A DNA stretch of 64,000 nucleotides, taken from NCBI GenBank assembly GCA_012845835.1, contig JABAKD010000020.1, positions 5,292,720 to 5,356,719 of the forward strand. Direction: 5' to 3'. The position numbers and the translations under genes were made by a program. Positions 35,679-46,900 of the stretch are shown piece by piece. Positions within the stretch are counted from its first letter, which is position 1. The number at the start of each line of letters is the position of its first letter. Below the pieces are notes generated by a model. It searched no databases and was not told the DNA's origin. It worked only from the letters and a program-made list of their open reading frames with translations. The DNA comes from Undaria pinnatifida (taxonomy: Eukaryota; Sar; Phaeophyceae; Laminariales; Alariaceae).

Positions 35679-35975
35679 TCACAGATCTGGCAAGCACTGG
35701 TCACAACCAACAACAACCACGCTCTCGTCCAGCAGCCACACGGCTTTGTTCTTCTGGCCGCCCCACCCCCTCCCTCCTAGTTCCCAGCTTAACCTCCACC
35801 CAGGAGCGGCTGCCAGCGCGTCTTCTCGAGTAACAAACTTCTGCTTGGAGACCTTTTTCACAGCTTTGTGGCCTTTTCCCCGGGTGAACTTCAAATTGAG
35901 CCTGAAGGTCCCGGCCCCCTTGTCTTCGTAGACGAAGGGTAGAGCCGCCTTCTTCCACTCTCTACAGGTGGATCC
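35679..35975 (-). pseudogene. Unidentified coding-like fragment inside the TIR element
   Basis: The minus frame from about 35970 down to the TGA at 35679 reads WKKAALPFVYEDKGAGTFRL, LKFTRGKGHKAVKKVSKQKF, then a W-rich segment and LLDESVVVVG. Codons are GC-rich at third positions, unlike the flanks. A minus-strand splice acceptor (TGTAGAGAG|TGG) precedes it. I do not recognise the family. It could be a captured exon or the last exon of an unseen gene. Confidence 0.4.
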
Positions 35976-36514
35976 GCTGGACGATATGCTGGCGCTGCGT
36001 GCGTGCTGGGTGCTGGCGCCGTTTGTGTGAAGGACTCCCTTCGAAACTAGATGCACAATTTTTGAATTTCTAATCCCGCCGCTTTTTTTTTGAAAAAAAT
36101 CGGTTTTAAATTCATTTTTTCGTCCCGCAAACGACTTGGGTTTAGTGTAGGATTCAGCACAAGAGCAACAATTCACTGTCTCAGGTCGTGCTCGCATTGT
36201 GCAGATAGATGCGCATTGATCACACGAGTAACAGGATATATATGCGAATCGCGGTCTACTTCGTCTGCGTTGATAAGTTATGGACATACCAATGAATATT
36301 AATTTTACAGCCGGACCAGCTCGTAGTACGAAAGATTTTTGTTTACAACAGTAGCTGATCGCACTTAATTTTAATCTTCACATGATACCATTTCAATGAT
36401 TTACATCATTACTGAGTCACTTCATCATGCAAAAATTGCGAGGTTATTTTCCCGCATATATATGGGGAATAACTTTTATCATCTGTTAATTACACTGGAG
36501 TTATTTTGCACTTG

Positions 36515-36898
36515 TGTTGAGGTATTAGTGGGGTATTAGTCCGTTTGACCACTTTCAAAAGGTTAATAACCAATAGCTTACCCAAACTAAGCGTTACAAC
36601 ACTCTTCCCCCCTGAAACGGCGGGATAGCTGGTCGGCCGGATATACGGGCGGACCTGTCAAATAATAATATCCAAGCCGTTTCATTTCCTGGGGATACCG
36701 GGGAGAGTATTTTTCAAGTTCGACACGGGGAAAGTCTGAAAAAGTTTATTATGGTGGATGTGGGACTCGAACCCACGATCCAAAAAACCCATATGGTCTG
36801 TCGATGACTCCATTTGTCAAGGTATTAGTGGGGTATTAGTCCGTTTGACCACTTGCAAAAGGTTAACCGATAACTTGCCCAAACTAAGCCTTACAACA
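36515..36898 (-). mobile_element. TRIM element copy 3
   Basis: It is the reverse complement of copies 1 and 2. Terminal direct repeats start with TGTTGTAAGGCTTAG on the minus strand and end ...ACCTCAACA. The polypurine tract and the GTGGGTTCGAGTCCCACATC internal block are in the expected order. Confidence 0.8.
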
Positions 36899-39356
36899 CT
36901 TCGTTACTGAGTCAGGTCATATGAAGAGTCGATGAATTGGAAGTACACCACTCATCATGGAAAATCAACGAGTTGTAAGCATGACTTGTGAGCCGACGAG
37001 TTGTGAGCATGACTAGTGAGCATGATAATCAGCATGTTGTGGTATACTCATGGTACACTCTTGTATAGGCAGTGCACAGTCCAGCAGTGTATATCCAGTC
37101 CATCCAGTCCTTCCTGACTTGTTATGGTCGCTCCAAGATATGAATGCTTGTATCCCATCCATGACATGTCATCCTCGTTTTTCTTTGACCGCACTTCTTT
37201 TCAGTTCTATTCTCTCGTGTATTAAACTCTTTTATCACCAAATGTTCACCTGGACGTTTGCCGCAGATGAAGGATATATTTCAGTTTTTCAGCACGTGAA
37301 CAGCGTAGCAATGCACTTGAACATGTCACTAAGGCTCCCTGGTTCCCCTTAAATCACTACCGGACGGTACTGTAGCACGAAAGGCTGAGCGCAAAGCCTT
37401 GATTCCGCACACAACGAAGGTTCACGCAAGGAACCGATACCGACTAAATGTACAAGTGCATTGCTCATTTTTGGTGTAGTTGTTTTTCCATGACCTTGAT
37501 TGAAGTACTCGTGTACGAAACGGAAATACAAAAAGATCAGTTCATCCATTTCTCGGCTATATTTCATGGGTACGTACTAGACAATAAGAGGCAGAAAATT
37601 TGGGACACAAGTCTTAATGTTACATATTATCATATTTCATGGGTACGCACTAGACAGTAAGAGGCAGATAATTTGGGACCAGTCATAATGTTACATATTG
37701 AATCTTGCAAGCGTTTTTGATCGTGTTGGTAAGTACATACATGTAACAATCTTAAGGTTGGTTCTGTTGAGAAATAAACCAATTAGAGTTTTATCTTGGA
37801 TATTGGGAATGCATCATTTTGTATCTCCTAACCAAATGGTGAGGGGCATTTGAGCTTTCAATGTTCCCCCTCACAGTCAATTCAGGTATAATGCACTAAT
37901 ATTCTCAGGAATATTGGTGTATAATGCCCACCTTGACTGTACTATGTTATGATTTACTTTTTGTAACTTAGGCGCTACAAAAAGGAGATAGTATGAGGGT
38001 TTGATGTATGGTATATTCCATTAGTGGATCGTGGATGCATGTAAGCTCCTGTATTTTAACAGTCGTTTAATTTCATATATTTTAATAACATTCTTTGACG
38101 ATTTTGAGCGAAGCGCAACAAACCGCTCCCTCCCAAAGCCTAAACCGGCATTAATAACTACCCAGTACCCAGGTACCCAGGCTGGTATATGCAATAAGCG
38201 GCTGGCCAAGCGTAGTCTCTCTTAAAGAGAAAGGGCGTCGATGACACGGTGGTTGTTTGTTTCTTCCCCCGAGGGGGGGTTGGATGTTTTTCTCAAGACT
38301 TATCCACCGCGACCACGCCACGGCGTTTTTTTCCGTGTGATGGGCAGTGCTTGGGAAGCCAGATTCAAAGATGTTCGTACGCAGCCTGGCAGCAGGGTAT
38401 TTAGACTACCTGGGATATGACCACAGTTTAGCTTAGCGTATACCAGGTATACCACAACAACCGGTACGAAGGGTTAAATATCAGTGCTCTGCGCCCATGA
38501 GCGGAACACGAACAGATAGCGCGGGGAGTACTACTGCCACTGCTCCACTGCTGTGTTTCTCTCCCGAGAGTCCCATCGTTTTACGGGTACACAAATACGA
38601 CCGCCCAAACCAGGCCTTCGGCGCTCGGGTCCGCAGTCGTCCTCAATTTCTCGAAGCGTACTTTTTTGCTCTCGGCTTTGTTGTGTAATCTCCAGATATA
38701 CGCCACCAAACGTTCTTCAGAAAAATAATGCATGCCCCACCCCGCAATGAGCATACCACGCAATTATTGCTTACCAGGTGCACCTGCTGTACACCGAACG
38801 GTCGCAACTTGACCATTGGCTCCTACCGCAAGAGAGGCCTCCCTCGTTTCGTAGTTTGTTTTAATTTGTTTATGAGCACGATACCTCTTCATTTTACAGG
38901 CTCTTTACACACAAAAGAGCGCCCCCCCTGTTTCTTTTGTTGTGTTTTGACACAAGTCGCTCGTTTTTTTCGTCACTTCGTGCCGTTGCTTACCCCAAGG
39001 GGCCGGTACTATTAATATGGGCGCGTTCAGAGTCCACCCGTACGGCAGGCAGGCGGACAGGTAGACGCCATTCGAGCCTTATTCCACGAAACTGCTGTAG
39101 ACTACAGGCATAACTGCTATACAAACAAGACAATTTAATCCCAACACACAACTGTCAAAGCAAGTGATTGAACACGTACCATAAAAGGTGCATGGAAAAA
39201 AAGCATCAACGCAAAATGTGGGCAGTCAAAACACGCGCATGCTCTCGAAATTCCTGGTCTACTACCGGAGAAGTATCCACCGAAGCGACAACCACCAAAA
39301 AACAAGTCACGCCCAGGGAGTGCAGAAGGGAAGCAAAACACGAAGCATGGCTAGCG
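36899..39356. other. Gene-free DNA with a ~75-bp tandem duplication
   Basis: TTTCATGGGTACGTACTAGA then CAATAAGAGGCAGA occurs near 37560 and again, slightly changed, near 37635. CAACGAGTTGTAAGCATGAC-type units repeat near 36965-37025. No exon is assigned on either strand. Confidence 0.45.
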
Positions 39357-40313
39357 CTACGCCTCCAAGTGCCCGATGAAGTGTTGCTCCAGGATCTCCA
39401 TCGCTTGGGCCGGGTGCTGTGGTCCGTGCATCCCCTTCGTCGAGTCTCCCCCGACGTTTCGGAGGAGCGCATCGCCTCCCGGATGTTGACCGAGATACGG
39501 TGTTACGTCATACACCTGGCGGCCGCGACAACACGTAGCGAAAACACGGAGCGAAAACACGTAGCGAAAACAAGTAGAGAGAAAGCGTAGCGCATATGCG
39601 GAGCGAAATTGCGCAGCGTGAAGTTGCGGGCCGCGAAAGGTGTGAGGCACGAAAACGCGGAGCGCGAAGCCGGAGGCGTAAGAAAGCCAGCACCGTTGCA
39701 CAACATTGAAAAAAAGCCGCAGAAGATGGGAGTGCGGCACAACTTGAGCCGGGCCTTTGCCCCCACCCCCTCCTAGAAAAAATAACGGTGCGGAACATAA
39801 CATTTATCGCGAACCAGCTTGGCGGTTTCGGGTTTATCCCTATTATGAAAAAAGTGTAACGGCGACGCCACACCTTGTCGTTGACTATAATCCACGCGTC
39901 TTCCTCCGTCGAGTGTTGCGCCACCTCCGCCGCCGTGAACGGTCCGACGTACTTTACTTTCGCCCGGGGGTTTCTGAGCGAGATAGCCGAGTGCAGGATA
40001 ATGTCCAACGCTTCCTGCGTCGGCGCGCCGAGACACGAAAACGAGCAAGCGAAGCGGGCCGTCTTTTTACCCATACGACCCAAGCCAATGGGATACCAAT
40101 GGGATGCAAACGGAAGGAAACAGGGAGTGCAGCGGTGCGGTGATGAAACCAACCGTGCGGTTGCGGTGTCGAAGGGAGGAGTGCCCATGTAAATACCTTG
40201 ACTAAACCCTGATTCTTCCTCTGCCCATACAACGCAAACCCTAATAATCCTAGCCGTAGCAACGTAGTCCGGAACGACTCCGTCACCAAAAATACGAGAC
40301 GCGAGGATTGGCC
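39357..40313 (-). CDS. Cytochrome b5-domain protein (5' exon missing or uncertain)
   Basis: Minus-strand exons 40313-40197, 40014-39874 and 39515-39357 (stop TAG) all join in phase 0 and give 138 residues. The first is hydrophobic and basic (LLRLGLLGFALYGQRKNQG) and could be an N-terminal membrane anchor. The second and third form a complete b5 fold: TAAEVAQHSTEEDAWIIVND, VYDVTPYLGQHPGGDALLRN and MHGPQHPAQAM. The heme-ligand His residues of HPGG and of GPQHP are both present. Such proteins donate electrons to ER desaturases, sterol oxidases and P450s. The first exon has no in-frame ATG after its upstream stop, so an initiating exon must lie further 5'. One option is the ATG at 40471 with donor at 40387; another is fusion to the HSD-like gene upstream. 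A simpler model starts at the ATG at 40188 or 40074 and reads straight into the second exon. Confidence 0.8.
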
Positions 40314-40551
40314 CTAGGTTAGTCGATTTGTCTCCCTGCCTACAGCTTAAACATGTCCTTTCCCCCCCTTGAGAACTGCAACCCCACTTTTCGAGACGAA
40401 ATACTTGGGTTTATGGTCGGATCATTCCACCAGCAGTAACGATGAAAAAATACAAATGGCGGGCGGTCCATGAGCGGAGCCTCAAGATAGGAATGTGGTC
40501 GATCGCAGCGAAATCGAGAAACGCCAAGCAGCGGACGGCGGAGTGGACGCG

Positions 40552-40670
40552 GGGGGGGGGGGGGGTGTACTCAATTGGTGCATGGCCGTAGTCGTATGAC
40601 CATAGACTCTCGTATCCCCCCTACGCCGGGACGGAGCACGTCGGTTTTCACCAACTAGGCAAATATGCGG
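40552..40670 (+). repeat. Dispersed repeat F, copy 3
   Basis: A poly-G run of about 15, then GTGTACTCAATTGGTGCATG, GCCGTAGTCGTATGACC and CGCCGGGACGGAGCACGTCG. It lies between the HSD-like stop and the cytochrome b5 exons. Confidence 0.75.
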
Positions 40671-40757
40671 GGGGGTGGGGGAGATTTTCTCGCCACAACC
40701 TGCATGGGTCTCTCACCCTTGTATTTATCGAGTCATTTTGTTATTTTCCTTTTCCTC

Positions 40758-42742
40758 TCACGCAGGGACGGTCCCTTCCGGCGGAACACACGCGGCGGCT
40801 GAGGGCTTCAAAACTTCTCGCACGATTCCGATCCCCTGGCACGGGACTATGGACATTGCAATGTAAACGCATCTAGTTTAAATGCAGTCACTACGCACGA
40901 GTATATGTGGTGTAGCCTGCACCGCAAGAATAAACACGGCAATCCCTGCGGCCCCTCCTCACCTCTTGCGTCCATCGTGGCGCGTACCCAAGCTCCTCCC
41001 TAGCCCTTGACGTATCGAAACGCCGGACCTCGCTCTCCTCTGCCACGCGCTGCGCCGTCAGCGCCGGTCTGAAGTCTAAAATCGGAGACACCACAAGTGC
41101 CAACACGCGAAGCAAGAAGGCCATAGCTAAGGCAAGCGCTACCGGGATCTCTCCCGCACCGCCGGCGCTGTCGGCCGCGGGGTAGCCGAGGCGAGAGAGG
41201 GCGCGGCCGGCGAACTCGCCGTAAGGCACCGGCTCCACGTCCGTTACAAAAAACGCCCGCCCCGGCACTACCCTCGCCGCTGCCCCTGGCGCCGCTGCCC
41301 CTGGGGCCGCTGCCCCTGCTACCGCCGGCTGTGCCGTTAAGAGCAGACTCTGCGCCGCGAGGATCAGGGCGTGGGCAACGTTTCCGGAGTAGACAAAATC
41401 CATGACGTTTCGGCCGTCGCCGATGGCCCGGATCCCCACCTTGGCGCGGTAAGCTAGTCCCGGTATGAGGCCGTGTGATTCTCCCGGGCCGTACACCGGG
41501 GCCGCGCGAACGCTGCACGTCAGCATGCCGTCGACTCCGGCGGCGGCGTTGGCCGTCAGCACTGTCCTCTCAGCCTCCGCTAGGGCGGCTGCGGCGGGGT
41601 CGGCGTAGTGTTTGGGGTAGGGCGCGTCTTCTGAAACTGCCTCCGAGGTTTGCTCGCCGGAGACCACGCTGATGTCGGGGCGGTGGTGGTGGCGGACGGC
41701 GGGGCGTGGGGGCGGGGTTGTGTACATGATGAGGTCGCGACGCATGCGAGGCTTTGCGCAAAAGGGGTTGCAGCTGTATGTATGCGTGAGATTGCGCGGG
41801 ATGCACCCGGTACAGCTAGTAGGTGCCGACCACGTGTGGCGTCAGCTCGAAAGAAACAGGACAAATAAGATCTTTACCTGGTATTAGTCTGCGCGTAGGA
41901 TTGTGCCGTCATTTGAAAGGCCACGCGAAGTTGATGCAGAATAATGCAAGAGCATGCCTTAGCAAAAAGGCCGCGCTCGAGATACTCGCAGCACAGCACC
42001 AGCAGCACCAGCAGCAGCATATAATACTAGCAATAGCAGTGACGGCCAAGCAGAAGGAAAAAGAGGAGTTGTGGCTCGTCCTTACAACCAAAAACAGTTC
42101 GCGAGGTGAGATACAGCAGCAGACTACGACGGCATACGTACCCGTACGCTAAGTCACGAGTACGAGTACGTGTACTTTTGAAGCATCTATCTGTTGCGCG
42201 CACGGCGAGCAGTACACGCATCTGCGCTTCGACAATAGCGATGCTAGCAGGGAGAGGACCGCATGCAAGAAGGCCTGACGAAACCCACGCCGCAGCGCCT
42301 TCGTCGTACTATACCTGGTGGAGGTTTCGAAGACGAAGGCCTTTACCCCAGCGGCAGCCGCCGCCTCCAGCAAGTTCCTCGTCCCGCTCGTCACACACTC
42401 AAGACCCAACGCCGCGCTGCACGAAGGTCCACCGACGTGCACAACCACTTGCTGGCCCACGACCGCCTTGGCGCAGGCATCCGAGCTCGTCGCGCTACCC
42501 TCAACCACAGTGCAGTCGGGAGTGGTGGTGGCAGCAGCTGTACACAGAGCAGTCACCTGGCACCCGGCGGCCTTGAGCAGAGATCGCGCTGAATCTGCCA
42601 CTGCGCCTTCTCCCGCAACCAGAACTTTTGTTCCTTTTACCAGACCGGGGTACTCGTGCGTCCTGCCCACAACACCCCGGTCGAGGCGCTTGATCTCGAT
42701 GCATGGTATTTGGGTGCTACCTCCTGCTCCCGAGGAAGGCAT
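40758..42742 (-). CDS. 3beta-HSD / extended-SDR-like protein lacking the catalytic Tyr and Lys
   Basis: Minus-strand exons 42742-42315, 41668-40963 and 40835-40758 join in agreeing phases to give 403 residues. The Rossmann start (KVLVAGEGAVADSARSLLKA) and GTRNLLEAAAAAGVKAFVFE are typical of 3beta-hydroxysteroid dehydrogenase / sterol-4alpha-carboxylate 3-dehydrogenase relatives. So are RAAPVYGPGESHGLIPGL, the IGDGRNVMDFVYSGNVAHA segment, a hydrophobic stretch before LTAQRV, and REELGYAPRWTQEGIGIVRE. In the active-site helix the expected Tyr-x3-Lys reads DPAAAALAEAE, so Tyr is Ala and Lys is Leu. The glycine-rich NAD motif is also degenerate (GEGAVAD). An Ala/Pro/Gly repeat sits in exon 2. It is probably a non-catalytic homologue or a decaying gene, although frame and splice sites are intact. 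Confidence 0.8.
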
Positions 42743-43017
42743 GGCGTAGTGAACCCGAGAGCTGAGGCAGACCTGCGCCAGAGACGCTTGAAAAGCGGCT
42801 CGAGACTCGAGACTCGAGAAGGGTGGGAGTGGAAGTCAAGGTTTTCCATTCTAGTTTAAGAGCGTTTTTAGTTTTTCAGTCTAATCAGCAAGCAGAAAAA
42901 TCTCGCTTCCAGGCGTTTCGAAACGGCTGAAACTGAAAAGTTGAACTCTGATCCGACAAACTGTCAAAATACTCATGATTACCCAGAACATACGTCGTAC
43001 GTACCTGGTATATTATA
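42743..43017. other. 5' flank of the HSD-like gene
   Basis: No promoter element is recognised by eye. A TACCTGGTAT motif occurs near 43003. Confidence 0.35.
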
Positions 43018-43142
43018 AAAATAAAAATACACTCCAGCTGTTATATCGAAGATTTTGTCGAAACTCATCTTTGCAAGCTGTGTGTGATACTTCGATCGCG
43101 CATATTACGGGTTGTGTGTCCTCATTAGACTAAGGATATATC
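43018..43142 (-). repeat. Repeat family C, reverse copy
   Basis: This is the reverse complement of 29212-29335: ACTCCAGCTGTTATATCGAA, GATTTTGTCGAAACTCATC, TTTGCAAGCTGTGTGTGATA, GTGTGTCCTCATTAG. Confidence 0.8.
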
Positions 43143-43822
43143 TATGTGTATCATATCAAGATGCACGACTTACCTACTCGTACTTTTGTACCAGCATATA
43201 TATATCTCCCGTCACTAGCTCAGCTATCCGTGTAGCTCGAAGGCTGATGCAGCCGTCCTCTATTGACAGTAAAATTTGGGCCTCTTTCCACACGCTGCTA
43301 CGTGGTGCCGGTACATAAATTTCTCGAAACCGATTTACCAGGTATCTAGGGTGGGCCAATAGGGTTTGGGCAGACAAACAATTGTCGTCATACAAAAACC
43401 CAAACGGCTGGGTTCTGTGAGAGACTACGGCTGTACCACTGTCGAGAGCAGCAAGCAGCAGTAAACGTGCCTGTGGCGATGCTTTTATTGCAAGTGTGAT
43501 GGGCGACTCCCTGCGAATTCGGGTGTGATCCACGGGAGAATTACGTGTCTTTCGTACATGTGACCCTACGCTTCTGTGCGCTCTGGCCGAGATCAGCCAC
43601 TGCGCCACATGACACAACCCTCCACAACTCAGTGCTTTCGGTTGCTGTGATCACGACCCCAGACCGAGGTAATCTAATCATCGTCTCACACTCGATTAGC
43701 CCCAAAATATACTCGTGCGCGAAGCACAGGCTTGATGGGCCAAACTCGACATGCCGGCGGGAAGGGCTGCGTCGAACGCCTCTAGCTACTGGTGGGCGGG
43801 TGGGCGTATATCTGTGATATCT
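43143..43822. other. Gene-free stretch
   Basis: No exon is supported. A TACCAGGTAT motif occurs near 43334. Confidence 0.35.
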
Positions 43823-43945
43823 TCTAAAAACGCAGCTTGCAAAGTTGAGTTGCAATCATTCAATCGATCGTACTCACAGCTGACGTTTTTTCAATTTTCA
43901 TCAAAAAATATTTTTAAGGACTCTCAGCTGTGAGTTCGACGAATA
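43823..43945. repeat. Repeat D fragment followed by its own inverse
   Basis: AACGCAGCTTGCAAAG and CGTACTCACAGCTGACG at 43825-43887 are followed, after an AT-rich loop, by TCAGCTGTGAGTTCGACGAA at 43922-43942. The last parts pair as a hairpin. Confidence 0.7.
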
Positions 43946-46900
43946 TAATATTATTTGGACAGTCGGACTACCACCGTAGGCATCGACGAAACGGACGATT
44001 TTCTGCGGCTGGGGGACGCTCATCGTAGAGCATGTGGGAAGTAAAGGTAAGATAGAGAGCAACCCCGAGCATAGCCCGCACCACACTTGAACTTCAGTTT
44101 TCGATGGTGCACACCTTATTATTATCATCCACACTTCTTACGATACATGCTTGCAATCGGCTACGATACAACCAGGCGTCGCCCTGTGAGACGGTCGTTT
44201 TTTTTTCGTTTGTTGTTCAGGTTTCAAACCTGCAAATTTTTGCTCATCTGTGTTTTCGAAGGCAACAAAGTAGCTCGCTCCGCGGCTGCACAACAAAGTG
44301 TTTCGAAAAAAAAGAACGCGTTCTACTCGTACATGCGACCGCAAAGATACACACGTCACGTAACAATACGACGAGAGTACGACTGCAGGTAGTAGTAGTC
44401 TACAAAGTATACAGCAATGCCTTGTCTATTACTATGTTTTCGACTTTTTTGAGCATATTCGGGTTGGTCGCTCAGACCCCCGCAGCGCACCGGCTCATCT
44501 CCCTTCACCCACATCACAAACATGTGTATAGACTATAGTGTACACGGCAATGCCAAACTCCCATGTCAATACCAAAATTTACGTTCTTTCTAGCGGTGTA
44601 AAACTGCCCTTTTTGGTAAACTGCTCTTGGCAAAACATACTCGGGTACCACAGGTCACCAGGTACCACAAGACATTCCATTCGTAAAATGTAGGACCGGG
44701 GAACCTTGACTCGGAACACGAAGCGCGCCGCATGAAAATGAGCACCAGTTGACACCCGGACACACGATCTAGCAAGCAGCACCAATCTCTTCAAGAAGTG
44801 AGAGGCTTGCTCTTATACCTGAAGATATATCTACACGCACACACGTACGTGCTGTGCACGTTGCATTTACGTTATACCTGGTATTATGGTAGCGGAAATG
44901 GGGTATGACTTCGTATCATCTAACGACGGACCAGCCAACCGCCCCGGCTGATTGGTTCAGATGTGGCCGCGGGTGGGTTCCGGGGCGGTGTTTTCCCGTT
45001 CCTGTGCCTTCTTTGTTTGTGTTTTGCCGAAATAGCGGCAACAATAAAAGACCGTCCCGACGCGTATACAAACTTGCGTGGACAACGGACGCACAAATCT
45101 AGGTGGGGCGCGGGGGGGGGGGGGGGGGGGGGGGGGGTTGCAGGGAAATCAAACATTCTCGAAAAATATGAGAAAAAAAAAGTGCAAACAAAACGCCATG
45201 TATGTGTGCATACCCCTGTATGGAGACTGAGAAAATGGCGCCCAGACGATCAACCATCTGACCGAAAAGGCAGATCAAAATGGGGAACAATTGCATGGCG
45301 CAACAGCGAGGGAGAAACGCAGGCACACACGTACCCAAAAGCGGTCTAGATGGGGATGTCATGCCGAGGTATACGCACGCGTAGATTACAACAGCACTGT
45401 ACACACAGCTACTATGTCCTTGAAACAACGTAACTAACGCGCGTCAGCCCCCGCTCAACTCGAGCGGCTCCTAACGCGAAGTATGTGCTTGTTGTTGTTA
45501 GAACGCTTCTATCCTGCTATTGTGTTACTGTTCGCTCTCTCGAATATGCGATCACAATTTTTCATGTGATTTTAACCGTTTCTCCCTCTCTAAGTGTTTG
45601 CTGTGATGTCCTTCTCTTGGTGTTTGTTGCCCGCAATACACCGGGTACGTATGAACATTTGCCGCAAACTTGGTTCGACTCCTTCCTGCCTCTCTGTCTG
45701 ATCCCGTTGCCTGCTGGAAAGTAATTTTCACCCCCCCCCCCTCGCTTTGCGATACTTTTTGGATGAAATGTGCATTCCTCCCTCTGTCTCGCCGTTGCTG
45801 TGTGCCGAGTTGCTTCTAGTCCAGCGTGTAGGTGTTCTGCTTCGACTCCCCCCGTTCCATGGTGCATTTTTACCATGTAAAAACCCGCACGCTGATGGGG
45901 CCTCTCTTCGAAGTCCGGCGTCGCCCGGTGGTTGTCACGTCGCCACACGACATACAGACTATACTATATATAGACTATAGTCTATGTCTTGACAAACCAT
46001 TCATCATGTCTGCGATGTCCACACTACTACTGTTTGTTGGTGCACAAAAACACAGTTTACAGGGAGTGACTCAGAACTGAAATGTTACAGAATGAGAGGT
46101 GTGGAATGTACAGTGTGCGAATAATCGATTCCTGCGCACGCGTATAGGTAGTACTCTCGAGTGTAGCAGGTACGTACATAAAGCAAAACAACAGGTTCTA
46201 ACACACACCAGCGGCCGGGAGAAGAGCAGAGTGCATCATCAGGTGATTACAATTTCTCAGCATACAGGCGGTATTCACTACTTGTGGGTCTCAGACCTAT
46301 CGCAGCACACCACCGCTTTTGTCGCGACGTTTGCAAGGTATGATAGGGTTAACAGAGGGGCCTGCCTGCGCCTCTGGGGATGATGCTGTGTGCTGCGTCT
46401 GCTTTGTTTAGGCACAGACCCGTGTTTTCTCACTATTAAATAAAGTCCTTGGATACAATGCACCCGGTATTAATTTTATTATTTTTCCCTCCTACAATAC
46501 AGTATAGCGTAGATGTCGTAGATATCATTCCCCGATGTAAAAATCGAATATCCTGCCATAAACCGGTATCAGCATAAAATAATTCGCGCCATACGAATCG
46601 AATCGAATCGTATATTGTTGAGCATTACCCCCGGTCCAATGAGCATGTTACATTTATGTTATGTGCATCGTACGCGAAGCTTCACGACCTTACTAACATT
46701 GGTAGCGCGTGGAGTTGTTGAACAGCATGTACCAGTACGGCGCGTATGACTTTTGTTGTGCCGGACCACACACAGCAGAGCAATGCAGCACTGCAAGAGC
46801 GTCGATCCGACTATTAATAGATAGGCTAGCCCTCTTTAACTCTGGTAGAAAGCAAAACCCACACTACGTCCGAGTCGTCTGTCGCGAAGAAAAAGAGGGT

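Larger units (their letters stand above)
35071..36323. mobile_element. TIR element (~1.25 kb) flanked by TA, carrying a coding-like fragment
   Basis: CTACGAGCTGGTCCGGC at 35068-35084 is perfectly inverted as GCCGGACCAGCTCGTAG at 36310-36326. Taking the outer TA as target duplication gives an element of 35071-36323, as for Tc1/mariner-like or other TA-specific elements. Inside are a 20-bp-arm hairpin at 35187-35300 and an open minus-strand frame. No transposase is recognised. Confidence 0.55.

Noticed and set aside
40197-40313. Alternative reading of the first b5 exon in the frame LGPILASRIFGDG...
   Set aside because: Its donor phase does not join to the next exon. The frame ending GQRKNQGLVK joins in phase 0.
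40675-40866. Plus-strand terminal exon after a good acceptor (CTCACGCAG|GGACGG) ending at a TAA
   Set aside because: The same bases on the minus strand give the third exon of the HSD-like gene with correct phase and family resemblance (TQEGIGIVRE). No plus-strand partner exons were found.
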